This document shows positions 1-9,306 of a DNA stretch of 51,097 nt, in pieces. The notes beneath the pieces are model-generated. The model did no database searches, was not told where the DNA came from, and saw only the letters and a program-made list of their open reading frames with translations. The number at the start of each line of letters is the position of its first letter. Position 1 is the first letter of the stretch. The position numbers were made by a program, and so were the translations under genes. The DNA is from Flavobacteriales bacterium UBA7430 (GTDB lineage Bacteria > Bacteroidota > Bacteroidia > Flavobacteriales > UBA7430), in NCBI GenBank assembly GCA_002478765.1, contig DLQO01000074.1, positions 1-51,097 on the forward strand, in the 5' to 3' direction.

Positions 1-23
1 GAGTTCGAGTCTCGTCTCTCGCT
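1..23 (+). tRNA. tRNA-Gly, 3' part only (cut by window edge)
   Basis: The first bases read as the 3' half of a T arm (loop TTCGAGT at 4-10, with flanking GAG/CTC stem bases) followed by an acceptor 3' strand CTCTCGC (16-22) and a U discriminator at 23. This closely follows the 3' end of bacterial tRNA-Gly with anticodon GCC, and U73 is a glycine identity feature. The CCA end does not appear to be encoded, since TCAA follows. The anticodon lies outside the window, so the GCC assignment is by resemblance only. Confidence 0.8.
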
Positions 24-24
24 C

Positions 25-55
25 AAGTCCCACAAAAATGTGGGACTTTTTTTTT
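25..55 (+). terminator. Rho-independent terminator of the tRNA
   Basis: A perfect 10-bp stem (25-34 pairs with 39-48) closes an AAAA loop and is followed by an unbroken T run to about 55. It sits directly after the tRNA acceptor end. The reverse strand has no T tail, so it serves the plus-strand transcript only. Confidence 0.9.
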
Positions 56-103
56 GACCTTTTTTAAAATATTCTGAGTTTTAAAAATGCTGACCGAAAT
101 AGT

Positions 104-1591
104 CTACTCACTCTTTTTAGAAAACATTGAAAGAACTTTCCACTTTGAATTTTCTCTAAACTTTGATGAAGGTAACTTGACGGCTTTTACTCGAACTACA
201 TCGCCTAAGTTATACCCTTTAGATTCTGCAAAACTAAAATTGATGGGGACAGAGCCAACGTAGTGTCCGTCGCTATCTTCTCTGATGTGATCTTCTACAA
301 CCTTGTATATCGTTCTTTTAGGTCGTTTATCTGATTTCTCAAAATGAAGTGCTTTATACCTAACACCTTCATGGTTTGCAACCCTTTGAAGTTTTAAACT
401 TACAAAGTCACCAACTTTAAGATTCTTATCTCCAAAAAACTTAAATGCACCATGAATATCATCCGCAACAACGAACTCGGCTAGATCTTTGGCTAGATTC
501 AACCCATAAATGATTCCATTCTGTGCTTTCCAATCCTCAAAAACGTAAGCAACAATCTCTTTAGACCTTCGATAACAATAGGTGAAAAAACTCAAATCGC
601 GTTTTGCATTCTTGAACCAGGGCTCATTTGTAAAAGACAACCATTCTTCAGAGCTTTTCTTACCAAGTTCTCTGTGAGTATTCGTGATCGATTGATGTAA
701 TGATTTGGCTACAACAAATTCTTTCTCTTTGATTAGCAAGTAAAAGAGTTTGGTTTGCGAACGCAATAATTGGCCAGGGTTAGAATGACAAATAACCGTT
801 TTGCATAATGCCTGTATTTTTCGATCCTGATCATCAATAATATCAGAAAGTAGCTCCCAGGCCAAATGCTCTTTACTCCTTTTTTTAAGGTAAGAAAGGA
901 TCGCTTTTTCGGCACTTTTAAAATCTTTCAATGTCAAATAAGACTTTGCCTTGTAGTAATCAATGTAAGGGATATTGGTGTAGTGTTCTCCGACATAATC
1001 CAATTCCTCGAGCAATACATGAATGTCAGAAGAATTAGCCTCTTTTTGATTGGTGAGATTCTTCGCAATTGTAAGAAGGAGTAACTCTCCCAGAGATGGC
1101 TTTTTCTCTCCCCCTTCATTTATCGCTTCAAAATGATTTGCCGGTAGGTGACGTACTCGATTCTTGATAAGAATTTTGATGTATGAATCATTAAATTCTT
1201 TGGACTCAAGTACAGAGCTTACTATAAATGTAAATAGGCTGGTGCCGGCAGGTAAATTAACATGATTAATTAAATTATAGAGCTGATCAAAAACTTCGGA
1301 AGGTGCTTCAGAACGAGTTAACTCTTTGATGAACTTCCCGACTTGCCACATGATATTTTCATGAATAACAGAATGCCGATCAGGAATATTTAATGCATAA
1401 AACTCATTCAAATAGTTGAAAAAGGACTCCGATTGCACCAGGTAACAATTCTTTTGTAGAAGATCTGTGAGGACACGTGCTAAATCGTGCTTTACTAGAC
1501 TTTGGTCCGGTTTAGCTTTCAAACGCACTTTCGCCATTTCATAGGCTTGAAAAATATCTCCCTCTCTTCTCAGTTCGTCAATCACAGACAT
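104..1591 (-). CDS. TPR-like protein with C-terminal OB/cold-shock-like region, function unknown
   Basis: The 495-residue product has no signal peptide or membrane segment. Residues from about 1 to 330 look all-helical, with helix pairs of TPR-like character: the start (DELRREGDIFQAYEMAK) and the segment near residue 210 (YYKAKSYLTLKDFKSAEKAI) fit the spacing of TPR hairpins. From about residue 350 the sequence turns to beta strands, with two stretches resembling OB-fold/cold-shock RNA-binding modules (VADDIHGAFKFFGD with KVGDFVSLKL, and GHYVGSVPINFSF with LGDVVRVKAV). A TPR scaffold with a nucleic-acid-binding tail would fit an RNA-related or stress role, but this is inference. A well-formed promoter lies just upstream of the start. 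The gene is convergent with the tRNA and divergent from the DUF349 gene, so it is probably transcribed alone. I do not recognise a specific characterised family. Confidence 0.8.
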   Translation of the reverse strand: MSVIDELRREGDIFQAYEMAKVRLKAKPDQSLVKHDLARVLTDLLQKNCYLVQSESFFNYLNEFYALNIPDRHSVIHENIMWQVGKFIKELTRSEAPSEVFDQLYNLINHVNLPAGTSLFTFIVSSVLESKEFNDSYIKILIKNRVRHLPANHFEAINEGGEKKPSLGELLLLTIAKNLTNQKEANSSDIHVLLEELDYVGEHYTNIPYIDYYKAKSYLTLKDFKSAEKAILSYLKKRSKEHLAWELLSDIIDDQDRKIQALCKTVICHSNPGQLLRSQTKLFYLLIKEKEFVVAKSLHQSITNTHRELGKKSSEEWLSFTNEPWFKNAKRDLSFFTYCYRRSKEIVAYVFEDWKAQNGIIYGLNLAKDLAEFVVADDIHGAFKFFGDKNLKVGDFVSLKLQRVANHEGVRYKALHFEKSDKRPKRTIYKVVEDHIREDSDGHYVGSVPINFSFAESKGYNLGDVVRVKAVKLPSSKFRENSKWKVLSMFSKKSE

Positions 1592-1611
1592 AAAAACATC
1601 ATTTAAGTCAG

Positions 1612-1640
1612 CAAATCTACGAAAAGCATTTGTACGGCAA
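1612..1640 (-). promoter_or_regulatory. Bacteroidota-type promoter for the TPR/OB gene
   Basis: On the minus strand TTG (1640-1638) is followed after 18 nt by TAGATTTG (1619-1612). This matches the TTG-N17-23-TAnnTTTG consensus of the primary sigma factor in this phylum. The predicted transcription start falls a few bases downstream, leaving a leader of about 10-15 nt before the ATG at 1591. It is one of the best promoter matches in the window. Confidence 0.65.
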
Positions 1641-1750
1641 CTTAATGAAGAAACTATCTTTCACAAGAGACCTTAACAAACAGACAAACAACTGACTTAC
1701 ATAATGTTGAAAAAACAATAGAGATTTATAAGCACGAAAAATCAAAGTTA

Positions 1751-1777
1751 TTTGAATATGTTTAATTCATATATTTG
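1751..1777 (+). promoter_or_regulatory. Bacteroidota-type promoter for the DUF349 gene
   Basis: TTTG at 1751-1754 precedes a perfect -7 box TATATTTG at 1770-1777, placed 26 nt before the ATG at 1803. The 15-nt spacing is shorter than the usual 17-23, so the -33 part is less certain than the -7 part. Confidence 0.5.
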
Positions 1778-1802
1778 CTATTCGTAAAATTAGATTAGTA
1801 CC

Positions 1803-3629
1803 ATGGATACAGAAGAAACAATGATTACAGAGCCAATCGATGTTAAAAAAACCATCGAAATTGAAAAAAACGATGAGTCTTCGATAAACAACGAAATTAT
1901 AGACTCTATTGATTTCACGAAACTTGATACCGAATCGTTAGTCTCTAAATTGAATTCCCTTCTTGATTCAAGCCCAATACAATCGATGAAGGCCCAAATA
2001 GATGAGGCTAAAAAAGTGTTTTACGATCGAAGTAACGATGCTTACAAAAAAGCCTTAGAAGCGTTTAAAGCTGAGCATGAAATTTCTGAATCAGACGAAG
2101 CTGAAAACTTTGAGTTCATTTATCCAGACACCGATTCATTTAAATCGGTTTTAAAAAAATACAAAACCCTAAGAGATGCCTTTTACGGGGATTTAGATAA
2201 GCAAATGAAAAGCAATCTCAAGATTAAACTTGAGTTGATTCAAGAATTGAAAGGACTCATCAATACCGATGAAAAAATAAAAGAAACTTTTGAGCATTTC
2301 AAAGCGATTCAAGAAAAGTGGAAACTGGTTGGACAAGTTCCAAAGTCTGAACTAGATAATCTTTGGAAAACCTACCACCATCACGTAGAAAACTTTTTTG
2401 ACTATTTGAGAATTAACAATGATCTAAGAGACATTGAATTCAAAAGAAATTTAGAGAAAAAGAATGCGCTCTGTGAAAAAGCTGAAAGTATTGTTGAAGA
2501 AGAAAACCTTGACTTATCTTTCGGTATTTTACAAGAACTGCATGAAGACTGGAAAGAAACTGGTCCGGTTGGCAAAAATGACAGAGAGCCTATTTGGAAA
2601 CGTTTTCAAGCTGCAACAAAACTAATTCACAAAAAGCGTAATGACTATTTTGAAAAAAGAAAAGAATCATTCGAGGTCCACTACCAATCAAAACTAGTAC
2701 TTTGCGAAAAAGTAGAAGTCATCGACTACACAGCATTGACGCATCATAATAAGTGGCAAAAAAAATCTGATGAAGTCAAACAGCTAAGAGAAGATTGGAA
2801 AAAAATCGGTCCTATAAGTCGTGAACAAAATGATAAATCTTGGACAAGATTCATCTCAGCTATAAAAACATTCAACTCCAACAAAAACGACTTTTACAAA
2901 CACCTAAAGCAAAATCAAAAAGATAATTTATCTGTAAAAATTGAAATAGTTAACCAAGCTGAAGCATTAACTGACAGCGAGGATTGGAAGGAAACAGCAA
3001 ACACTTTGAAGAAATTACAAAGCGATTGGAAGAAGTCCGGTATGGCATCAAAAAAGGAATCAGACCTTCTTTGGAACAGACTGAAAACTGCTTGCAATAC
3101 GTTCTTTGATAACCTCAAGAAACAACAATCCATAGAAGATGAAAAGTTAACATCACACCTAGAAGCAAAAAAAGGTTTTCTAGAAGAAGTGGGGGAATTT
3201 AAAAACTCTGGCGACACCAGGAAAGACGTTGAGACCATCAAAGGATTCATTAATTCATGGAAAGACTTGGGGAGAGTTCCTCGGAAAAACATTAAATCTA
3301 TTGAAGGTTCATTCCGAAAAATGATTGATTCGTATTTTGAACAATTAGACATTGATAAGGCAGAAAAACGAGACATTCAATTCAAAACTAAAATTGAATC
3401 TATTCTTGCTGAAGAGGATCCATCTAAATTGAGTGAAGAATTATACAAACTTCAACAAGAGTCTAAAAAGTGTAAAGATGAATTGACACTTCTAGAAAAC
3501 AACATAAGCTTTTTCAAACATGCTAAAGACGATAACCCATTGCTTTTAGATGTCAAAAAAAATATAGACAAGCAAAAGGAAAAGCTTCTAGAGATTAAAT
3601 CTAGAATGGATTTTGTAAAAAAATTATAA
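1803..3629 (+). CDS. DUF349 repeat protein
   Basis: The 608-residue protein is highly charged, almost wholly helical and lacks a signal peptide. After an acidic N-terminal region (about 1-130) it carries about five tandem copies of the DUF349 unit, each with a W-x(2)-G-x-V/I/M-P/S-x4-5-LW-x2-F/Y pattern (for example KWKLVGQVPKSELDNLW, DWKETGPVGKNDREPIW and DWKKSGMASKKESDLLW). The C-terminus is a coiled coil. DUF349 proteins are common in Bacteroidota; their molecular function is not established, and a cytoplasmic scaffold or nucleic-acid-associated role is only a guess. The gene has its own promoter and ends in a terminator just before uvrB, so it is probably monocistronic. Confidence 0.9.
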   Translation: MDTEETMITEPIDVKKTIEIEKNDESSINNEIIDSIDFTKLDTESLVSKLNSLLDSSPIQSMKAQIDEAKKVFYDRSNDAYKKALEAFKAEHEISESDEAENFEFIYPDTDSFKSVLKKYKTLRDAFYGDLDKQMKSNLKIKLELIQELKGLINTDEKIKETFEHFKAIQEKWKLVGQVPKSELDNLWKTYHHHVENFFDYLRINNDLRDIEFKRNLEKKNALCEKAESIVEEENLDLSFGILQELHEDWKETGPVGKNDREPIWKRFQAATKLIHKKRNDYFEKRKESFEVHYQSKLVLCEKVEVIDYTALTHHNKWQKKSDEVKQLREDWKKIGPISREQNDKSWTRFISAIKTFNSNKNDFYKHLKQNQKDNLSVKIEIVNQAEALTDSEDWKETANTLKKLQSDWKKSGMASKKESDLLWNRLKTACNTFFDNLKKQQSIEDEKLTSHLEAKKGFLEEVGEFKNSGDTRKDVETIKGFINSWKDLGRVPRKNIKSIEGSFRKMIDSYFEQLDIDKAEKRDIQFKTKIESILAEEDPSKLSEELYKLQQESKKCKDELTLLENNISFFKHAKDDNPLLLDVKKNIDKQKEKLLEIKSRMDFVKKL

Positions 3630-3636
3630 CACATCT

Positions 3637-3664
3637 AAGCATTCCAAATGGAATGCTTTTTTTT
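3637..3664 (+). terminator. Rho-independent terminator after the DUF349 gene
   Basis: A 9-bp stem (AAGCATTCC, 3637-3645, with GGAATGCTT, 3650-3658) closes an AAAT loop and runs into a T tract to about 3664. It ends only 5 nt before the uvrB start codon, so uvrB expression must depend on read-through, or on a promoter overlapping or inside the preceding gene. Confidence 0.85.
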
Positions 3665-3669
3665 AAGAT

Positions 3670-5670
3670 ATGAAAAATTTCGAACTCCGTTCTGAATTTC
3701 AGCCTACGGGAGATCAACCCAAAGCCATCAAGGAAATTGTTGATGGACTTAATCAAGGGGTCTCTAACCAAACACTACAAGGGGTAACAGGGTCTGGAAA
3801 AACTTTCACGATGGCGAACGTCATCAAAGAAGTAAATCGACCGGCACTTATCTTGTGTCATAACAAAACTCTTGCGGCCCAATTGTACGGAGAATTCAAG
3901 CAATTCTTCCCAAACAATGCTGTCGAATATTTTGTGTCGTATTACGACTATTACCAACCCGAAGCATACATACCCCACTCTGGACTCTACATTGAAAAAG
4001 ATTTATCGATTAATGATGAAATCGAAAAACTCAGACTTAGTGCTTCATCATCATTACTGTCAGGCAGAAGAGACATCATTGTCATCTCCTCTGTATCGTG
4101 TATTTATGGAATTGGAAACCCTGATGAGTTTAGTAAAAACGTCATCGAATTGGAAAAAGGGCAAATCCTAAATCGACAGGAATTACTTTTAGCACTTGTA
4201 GCATCACTATATTCTAGAACGGAAACTGAATTAGAGCGAGGTCAATTCAGAGTTAAAGGAGATTGTGTGGATATTTTCCCTGCCTATTCTGATTTTGGGT
4301 TACGCGTTTTATTTTGGGATGACGAAATAGAGTCTCTTGAGTCGTTTGACCCCGTTAGCGGACAAAGAATTGATCTTTTTGACCAAATCAATGTTTACCC
4401 AGCAAACATCTTTGTTACATCGAAAGATCGATTGGATGTTGCTAAACACGACATTCGTACCGATCTGATTAAACAAGTGGATTATTTTAAAGAAATCGGA
4501 AAACATCTTGAGGCAAAGCGATTAGAAGAACGTGTTAACTTTGACTTAGAAATGATTCAGGAATTGGGATACTGCTCAGGAATAGAAAACTACTCCCGCT
4601 ATTTAGATGGACGTAGTCCGGGAACCAGACCCTTTTGTTTGATTGACTATTTCCCAGATGACTTCATGCTCTTTGTCGATGAAAGCCATGTAACACTTCC
4701 ACAAGTTCGCGCCATGTATGGTGGTGATCGTTCTCGAAAAGAAAATTTGGTTGAGTATGGATTCAGACTTCCATCAGCTATGGACAACAGACCTCTAAAA
4801 TTTGATGAATTTGAAGGTGTCGTTAGTCAAACAATATATGTGAGTGCTACCCCTGCGGATTATGAGTTAGAAGAATCGGAAGGTGTTATCGTAGAACAAA
4901 TAATACGCCCTACTGGACTGCTTGATCCTACCATTGAAATTCGTCCTTCACAGAATCAAATTGATGATCTATTAGAAGAGATTACACAACGTGTTGAGGA
5001 TGACGAACGAATATTGGTGACGACACTTACTAAGAGAATGGCTGAGGAACTCACTCAGTATCTCACTAAATATTCCATCCGATGCCGCTATATACATTCT
5101 GATGTTGACACCCTAGAACGTGTGGAAATAATGCGTGATTTACGTTTAGGGAAATTCGATGTCCTCATCGGTGTAAACTTACTTCGAGAAGGCCTGGATT
5201 TACCTGAAGTTTCTCTCGTTGCCATCTTAGATGCTGACAAAGAAGGATTCTTACGTTCTCAAAGATCCCTCACGCAAACTGTTGGGAGAGCCGCCAGACA
5301 TGTAAAAGGAAAAGCTATATTTTATGCGGATAAAATAACCGACTCCATGCAAAGAACAATGGACGACAACGACCGAAAAAGAAATCTACAAATCAAATAC
5401 AACGAAATACATAACATTACTCCTTTTGCGCTTAAGAAATCTAAAGAAAGTATTTTGAAACAAACGGCCGTGATTGGGAAAAGCTACAATGAGGCTGCGG
5501 AGCCCGAATCAAAACTTACGGTCAATGAAAATGATATCAAATACCTCACCGAAGAAAACAAACGTAAAAAAATTAATGAGTTACGAAGAGCCATGGACAA
5601 AGCTGCCAAAGATCTAGATTTTATGGAAGCTGCTCGACTTCGAGATTTGATAAAACAATTTAATGATTAA
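3670..5670 (+). CDS. uvrB: Excinuclease ABC subunit B (UvrB)
   Basis: UvrB is the helicase-like damage-verification subunit of nucleotide excision repair; it receives DNA from UvrA and recruits UvrC for incision. The 666-residue length is typical. The Walker A motif GVTGSGKT is at residues 38-45, the damage-probing beta-hairpin region follows (YFVSYYDYYQPEAYIP, about 92-107), and helicase motif II reads DESH at about 337-340. Later helicase motifs include YVSATP and QTVGRAARH. The C-terminal UVR domain (KINELRRAMDKAAKDLDFMEAARLRD) needed to bind UvrC is present. All key residues are intact. uvrA and uvrC are not in the window. No obvious Shine-Dalgarno sequence precedes the ATG, as is common in this phylum. 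Confidence 0.98.
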   Translation: MKNFELRSEFQPTGDQPKAIKEIVDGLNQGVSNQTLQGVTGSGKTFTMANVIKEVNRPALILCHNKTLAAQLYGEFKQFFPNNAVEYFVSYYDYYQPEAYIPHSGLYIEKDLSINDEIEKLRLSASSSLLSGRRDIIVISSVSCIYGIGNPDEFSKNVIELEKGQILNRQELLLALVASLYSRTETELERGQFRVKGDCVDIFPAYSDFGLRVLFWDDEIESLESFDPVSGQRIDLFDQINVYPANIFVTSKDRLDVAKHDIRTDLIKQVDYFKEIGKHLEAKRLEERVNFDLEMIQELGYCSGIENYSRYLDGRSPGTRPFCLIDYFPDDFMLFVDESHVTLPQVRAMYGGDRSRKENLVEYGFRLPSAMDNRPLKFDEFEGVVSQTIYVSATPADYELEESEGVIVEQIIRPTGLLDPTIEIRPSQNQIDDLLEEITQRVEDDERILVTTLTKRMAEELTQYLTKYSIRCRYIHSDVDTLERVEIMRDLRLGKFDVLIGVNLLREGLDLPEVSLVAILDADKEGFLRSQRSLTQTVGRAARHVKGKAIFYADKITDSMQRTMDDNDRKRNLQIKYNEIHNITPFALKKSKESILKQTAVIGKSYNEAAEPESKLTVNENDIKYLTEENKRKKINELRRAMDKAAKDLDFMEAARLRDLIKQFND

Positions 5671-5769
5671 GGCAAAAGAACTGTTACTCTTTGTTAAAGA
5701 GTACTAATCCTTACATCCATCAAACTAAAAATTCATATCATTGATAATATTCATTTTATGTAATAAATC

Positions 5770-7527
5770 ATGAAACAATTCTTGAAATTCACATTAGCAT
5801 CCTCAATAGGTCTAATCATTGGAGTCTTCGCTCTTATCATCATCATCTCAGTTTTAGCAACGAGTGGGGAGTCAAAAAATACAAAACTTAAAGAAGAACA
5901 TATTCTGTCCTTAAAATTACACGGCAGTATTCAAGACCGCTATGAAGAAAGTCCCTTTGAAATCTATGATCTCATGGGAGAAGAATCCAGTACCTTAGGA
6001 CTAAACAATATCCTTAAGAATATTAAAAAAGCAAAATCAGACGAAAACATCAAAGGAATCTTCCTTGATATTGGATTCTTAAATGCCGGTTTTGCTACCA
6101 TAGGTGAGATTCGAAAAGCACTACTTAATTTCAAGGAATCAGGTAAATTTATTGTCAGCTATTCAGAAACATACACCCAAAGAGCATACTATTTAGCTTC
6201 AGTAGCTGATGATATTTGTATTTACCCTGAAGGAGCGCTAGAATACAATGGACTTAACAGTTCGACTATTTTCTATACCAATGCACTAAAAAAAATAGGA
6301 ATAGAACCACAAATCATCAGACACGGTAAATTTAAAAGTGCTGTGGAGCCCTTCATATTAAATGAAATGAGTGATTCAAATCGAGAACAGGTAACAATAT
6401 TTGTCAATTCCATTTGGGATGAATTCCAAGAAAATGTAGCTCGAGAAAGAAATATTTCCGTTGAAAAACTCAATGAAATCGCTAACAACTTAATGGTTCG
6501 AACTCCAAAAGATGCTCTAGACTTAGGTCTGGTTGATCAGCTGCACTACAAAGACGAATTACACGAACATTTCACCGATTTGATGGGAAAAGATAACTTT
6601 GATGATGTTACGTTCATCAGCCTCAAAAAATACGACAGCGTTCAAAATGAAAATCTAGTAGAAAAATTAAAAAAAGATAAAATCGCGGTCGTTTACGCAC
6701 AAGGAGAAATTGTTTCAGGCGCAGGAAGTGAAACCACCATAGGTTCTGATCGAATCTCCAAAGCCATCCGTAAAGCCAGAAAAGATGAAAAAGTAAAAGC
6801 TATTGTACTTCGTGTAAATTCACCCGGAGGGAGTGCTTTGGCATCTGATGTCATTTGGAGAGAAATGAAATTAGCTCAAAAGAAAAAGCCTGTAGTCGTT
6901 TCTATGGGTGATGTAGCTGCTTCTGGAGGCTACTACATTGCATGTGGAGCTGATAAGATATATGCATCTCCCAATTCAATTACGGGATCTATAGGTGTGT
7001 TTGGCATCGTTATGAACGTTGAAGAATTACTTACCGATAAGCTTGGACTTACTTTCGATCAAGTTAAAACCAACAAATTCTCTGATATGGGCAGTATAAA
7101 TAGGCCACTGAGCAAAGAAGAATATGACATCATTCATGAAAGTGTTGTTCACATCTACGAAGATTTTATCTTAAAAGTTGCTGAGGGGCGTCAAATGAAC
7201 AAATTGGATGTTGACAACATTGGACAAGGTCGTGTTTGGTCAGGTTCGAGTGCTTTAAAAACCAATTTAATTGATGAATTTGGGGGCTTAGAGGATGCCA
7301 TAGAAGAGGCTTCCATTTTGGCGAAAATGGAACATTTCCAAATTTATGAATTGCCCAAACAGCAAGATCCTTTTCAAAAACTTTTAAATCAACTAGAGGA
7401 GGGCGTAAAAACCTCGTGGATGAAATCACAGCTAGGAAACCAATACAAATATTACAAAACACTGGAAGACCTTAAAAGCTTAAAAGGTGTTCAGGCTAGA
7501 ATGCCTTACCAATTTGTTATTGACTAA
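5770..7527 (+). CDS. sppA: Signal peptide peptidase SppA, 67K type
   Basis: SppA is a membrane-anchored serine/lysine-dyad protease that degrades cleaved signal peptides on the outer face of the inner membrane. The 585-residue length fits the long, two-domain (tandem repeat) form seen in E. coli. A single membrane segment spans about residues 8-30. The general-base lysine is visible as K189 in KFKSAVEPF of the first half, and the nucleophile as S385 in AASGGYYIACGA of the second half, which is the arrangement expected when the active site is built across domains. The following gene (C1B peptidase) starts 29 nt downstream with no terminator between, so the two exported proteases may be cotranscribed. 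Confidence 0.95.
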   Translation: MKQFLKFTLASSIGLIIGVFALIIIISVLATSGESKNTKLKEEHILSLKLHGSIQDRYEESPFEIYDLMGEESSTLGLNNILKNIKKAKSDENIKGIFLDIGFLNAGFATIGEIRKALLNFKESGKFIVSYSETYTQRAYYLASVADDICIYPEGALEYNGLNSSTIFYTNALKKIGIEPQIIRHGKFKSAVEPFILNEMSDSNREQVTIFVNSIWDEFQENVARERNISVEKLNEIANNLMVRTPKDALDLGLVDQLHYKDELHEHFTDLMGKDNFDDVTFISLKKYDSVQNENLVEKLKKDKIAVVYAQGEIVSGAGSETTIGSDRISKAIRKARKDEKVKAIVLRVNSPGGSALASDVIWREMKLAQKKKPVVVSMGDVAASGGYYIACGADKIYASPNSITGSIGVFGIVMNVEELLTDKLGLTFDQVKTNKFSDMGSINRPLSKEEYDIIHESVVHIYEDFILKVAEGRQMNKLDVDNIGQGRVWSGSSALKTNLIDEFGGLEDAIEEASILAKMEHFQIYELPKQQDPFQKLLNQLEEGVKTSWMKSQLGNQYKYYKTLEDLKSLKGVQARMPYQFVID

Positions 7528-7556
7528 AAATTTCAATTCTATTCAACACCTACAAC

Positions 7557-8756
7557 ATGATGAGAAAAACAACTTTAATTGCCTTGGTATCATTTTTTTA
7601 CATGGTGCTACCTGCACAAGATATCATCACCAACAAAAAAGGAAGTGAATATGACTTTAAGGTTCTGGTGGACCTTGAAGCAACTGAAGTTCAAAGTCAA
7701 GGAAGAACGGGTACTTGCTGGAGTTTTTCAGCATTGTCATTCATCGAGTCAGAAATCATGCGTTTGGGTGGGGGTAAACACGAATTGTCGGAAATGTTTA
7801 TTGTACGAAACACCTACTCTGATAAAGCAGAACAATATGTAAGAATGCATGGACATTTAAATTTTGGTCCTGGTGGAGCATTTCATGATGTGAGTGAAAT
7901 GATAAAAGAACATGGCATCGTTCCCCTAGAAACATACTCGGGAAACCCCAGCAATGAAGAAAAATTTAACCACGGTGAAATGGATCATATTCTTTTCGGT
8001 ATGGTAAAAGCCGTTGTTGATGCTGAACAGAAAACCTTAACCCCTTTGTGGAAAACGGCTTACGAAGCTGTTTTAGACACGTATTTGGGTGAAATACCTG
8101 AGAAATTCACCTATCAGGAAAAAGAATATACACCAAGGTCTTTTGCCAAATCTTTAAACTTTAATGCGGATGATTACGTCTTCATCGCCTCCTTCACCCA
8201 CCACCCTTATTATGAAGAATTTGTTCTTGAAGTCCCGGACAACTGGATGATGAAATCTGTTTACAATATTCCTATGGAAGAAATGATGGAAGTTATCGAC
8301 CATGCTTTAATGAATAAATATTCAATTGCTTGGGCTAGTGACGTATCCGAAAAAGGGTTTTCTTTTAGAGATGGTTTGGCTTTAATCCCTGTGGATGAAT
8401 CAAAAATTAAAAAATCAGGTAAAGACAATGAAAATTTCTCTGATGCAGGAGCTGAGAAGAAAAGTACTGTTTTTGATGCCCCTTGCGAAGAGCAAAACAT
8501 TACTCAGGAAATGCGCCAAATTGCTTTCGACAACTACGAAACTACAGACGACCATGGAATGCACGTAACCGGTATTGTAAAAGATCAAGTGGGGAAAAAA
8601 TATTACATTGTTAAAAACTCTTGGGGACTAAAACACAACGATTGCGATGGATACTTCTATGCGTCAGAAGCATATGTAGAATACAAAACCATGGACATCA
8701 TGCTGCATAAAGATGCACTGCCAAAAAGAATACGCAAGAAATTAAAAATCAAATAA
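7557..8756 (+). CDS. Exported C1B cysteine peptidase (bleomycin hydrolase/PepC-like)
   Basis: A papain-fold aminopeptidase of the bleomycin hydrolase group. The catalytic set is complete: oxyanion Q48, nucleophile C54 (QGRTGTCWSFSALSF), H336 (DDHGMHVTGI) and N354 (VKNSWG). Unlike the classical cytoplasmic enzymes, it begins with a signal peptide (MMRKTTLIALVSFFYMVLPAQ), so it is predicted to act in the periplasm or beyond. At 399 residues it is somewhat shorter than the roughly 450 of classical PepC. The C-terminus is very basic (PKRIRKKLKIK); in bleomycin hydrolases the C-terminal tail sits in the active site and enforces aminopeptidase activity. Two ATG codons occur in tandem at the start, and either may be used. 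A bidirectional terminator follows. Confidence 0.88.
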   Translation: MMRKTTLIALVSFFYMVLPAQDIITNKKGSEYDFKVLVDLEATEVQSQGRTGTCWSFSALSFIESEIMRLGGGKHELSEMFIVRNTYSDKAEQYVRMHGHLNFGPGGAFHDVSEMIKEHGIVPLETYSGNPSNEEKFNHGEMDHILFGMVKAVVDAEQKTLTPLWKTAYEAVLDTYLGEIPEKFTYQEKEYTPRSFAKSLNFNADDYVFIASFTHHPYYEEFVLEVPDNWMMKSVYNIPMEEMMEVIDHALMNKYSIAWASDVSEKGFSFRDGLALIPVDESKIKKSGKDNENFSDAGAEKKSTVFDAPCEEQNITQEMRQIAFDNYETTDDHGMHVTGIVKDQVGKKYYIVKNSWGLKHNDCDGYFYASEAYVEYKTMDIMLHKDALPKRIRKKLKIK

Positions 8757-8768
8757 TCTTCAGACAAT

Positions 8769-8796
8769 AAAAAACCCCTTCGATAAGGGGTTTTTT
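8769..8796. terminator. Bidirectional terminator between the peptidase gene and ndk
   Basis: A 12-bp stem (8769-8780 with 8785-8796) closes a CGAT loop. A-tract and T-tract flank it symmetrically, so it can end both the plus-strand peptidase transcript and the minus-strand ndk transcript. Confidence 0.9.
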
Positions 8797-8822
8797 ATTT
8801 TCAATATTGTCTCAAAAACTAC

Positions 8823-9242
8823 TTAGTAGTTGTCTCTTCCCGAAAAGTGAAAAGCACCCTCAATAGCTGCATTATCATCGGAATCAGAACCGTGAACGGC
8901 ATTAGCAGCAATAGATTCTGCATACATTTTACGGATGGTACCTTCTGCAGCTTCTGCAGGATTGGTAGCACCAATCAACGTACGGAAATCCTCAACCGCA
9001 TTGTCTTTTTCTAGAATTGCTGATACAATAGGACCTGAAGTCATGTATTCAACCAATTCACCAAAAAATGGTCTCTCAGAATGAATCGCGTAAAACGCCT
9101 CAGCGTCTAACTTTGATAGTTGAGTCATTTTCATTGCTACAATTCTAAATCCTGCAGCATTGATTTTCTCTAAAATAGCACCGATGTGTCCGTTCTCGAC
9201 TGCATCAGGCTTTAGCATAGTAAATGTTCGGTTCGTTGCCAT
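8823..9242 (-). CDS. ndk: Nucleoside diphosphate kinase
   Basis: The enzyme transfers the gamma phosphate from ATP to NDPs through a phosphohistidine. The 139-residue product starts with the family's typical N-terminus ([20 protein letters not shown]). The active-site histidine is H117 in NAVHGSDS, and the substrate-binding lysine is K11. The reading frame is open further upstream, but the family alignment begins at this ATG (9242), and an upstream start would run into the divergent phosphoesterase gene. ndk and that gene are divergent with 64 bp between their starts. Confidence 0.97.
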   Translation of the reverse strand: MATNRTFTMLKPDAVENGHIGAILEKINAAGFRIVAMKMTQLSKLDAEAFYAIHSERPFFGELVEYMTSGPIVSAILEKDNAVEDFRTLIGATNPAEAAEGTIRKMYAESIAANAVHGSDSDDNAAIEGAFHFSGRDNY

Positions 9243-9306
9243 TGTTTCGTTTTTATTCGCGGCGAAATTAATTAAAATCTTTGAGAAATCACTAATTTTG
9301 GCAACT

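Noticed and set aside
1..103. tRNA-associated integration site (att) near the left edge.
   Set aside because: No integrase, no second copy of the tRNA 3' end and no base-composition change were seen in the window.
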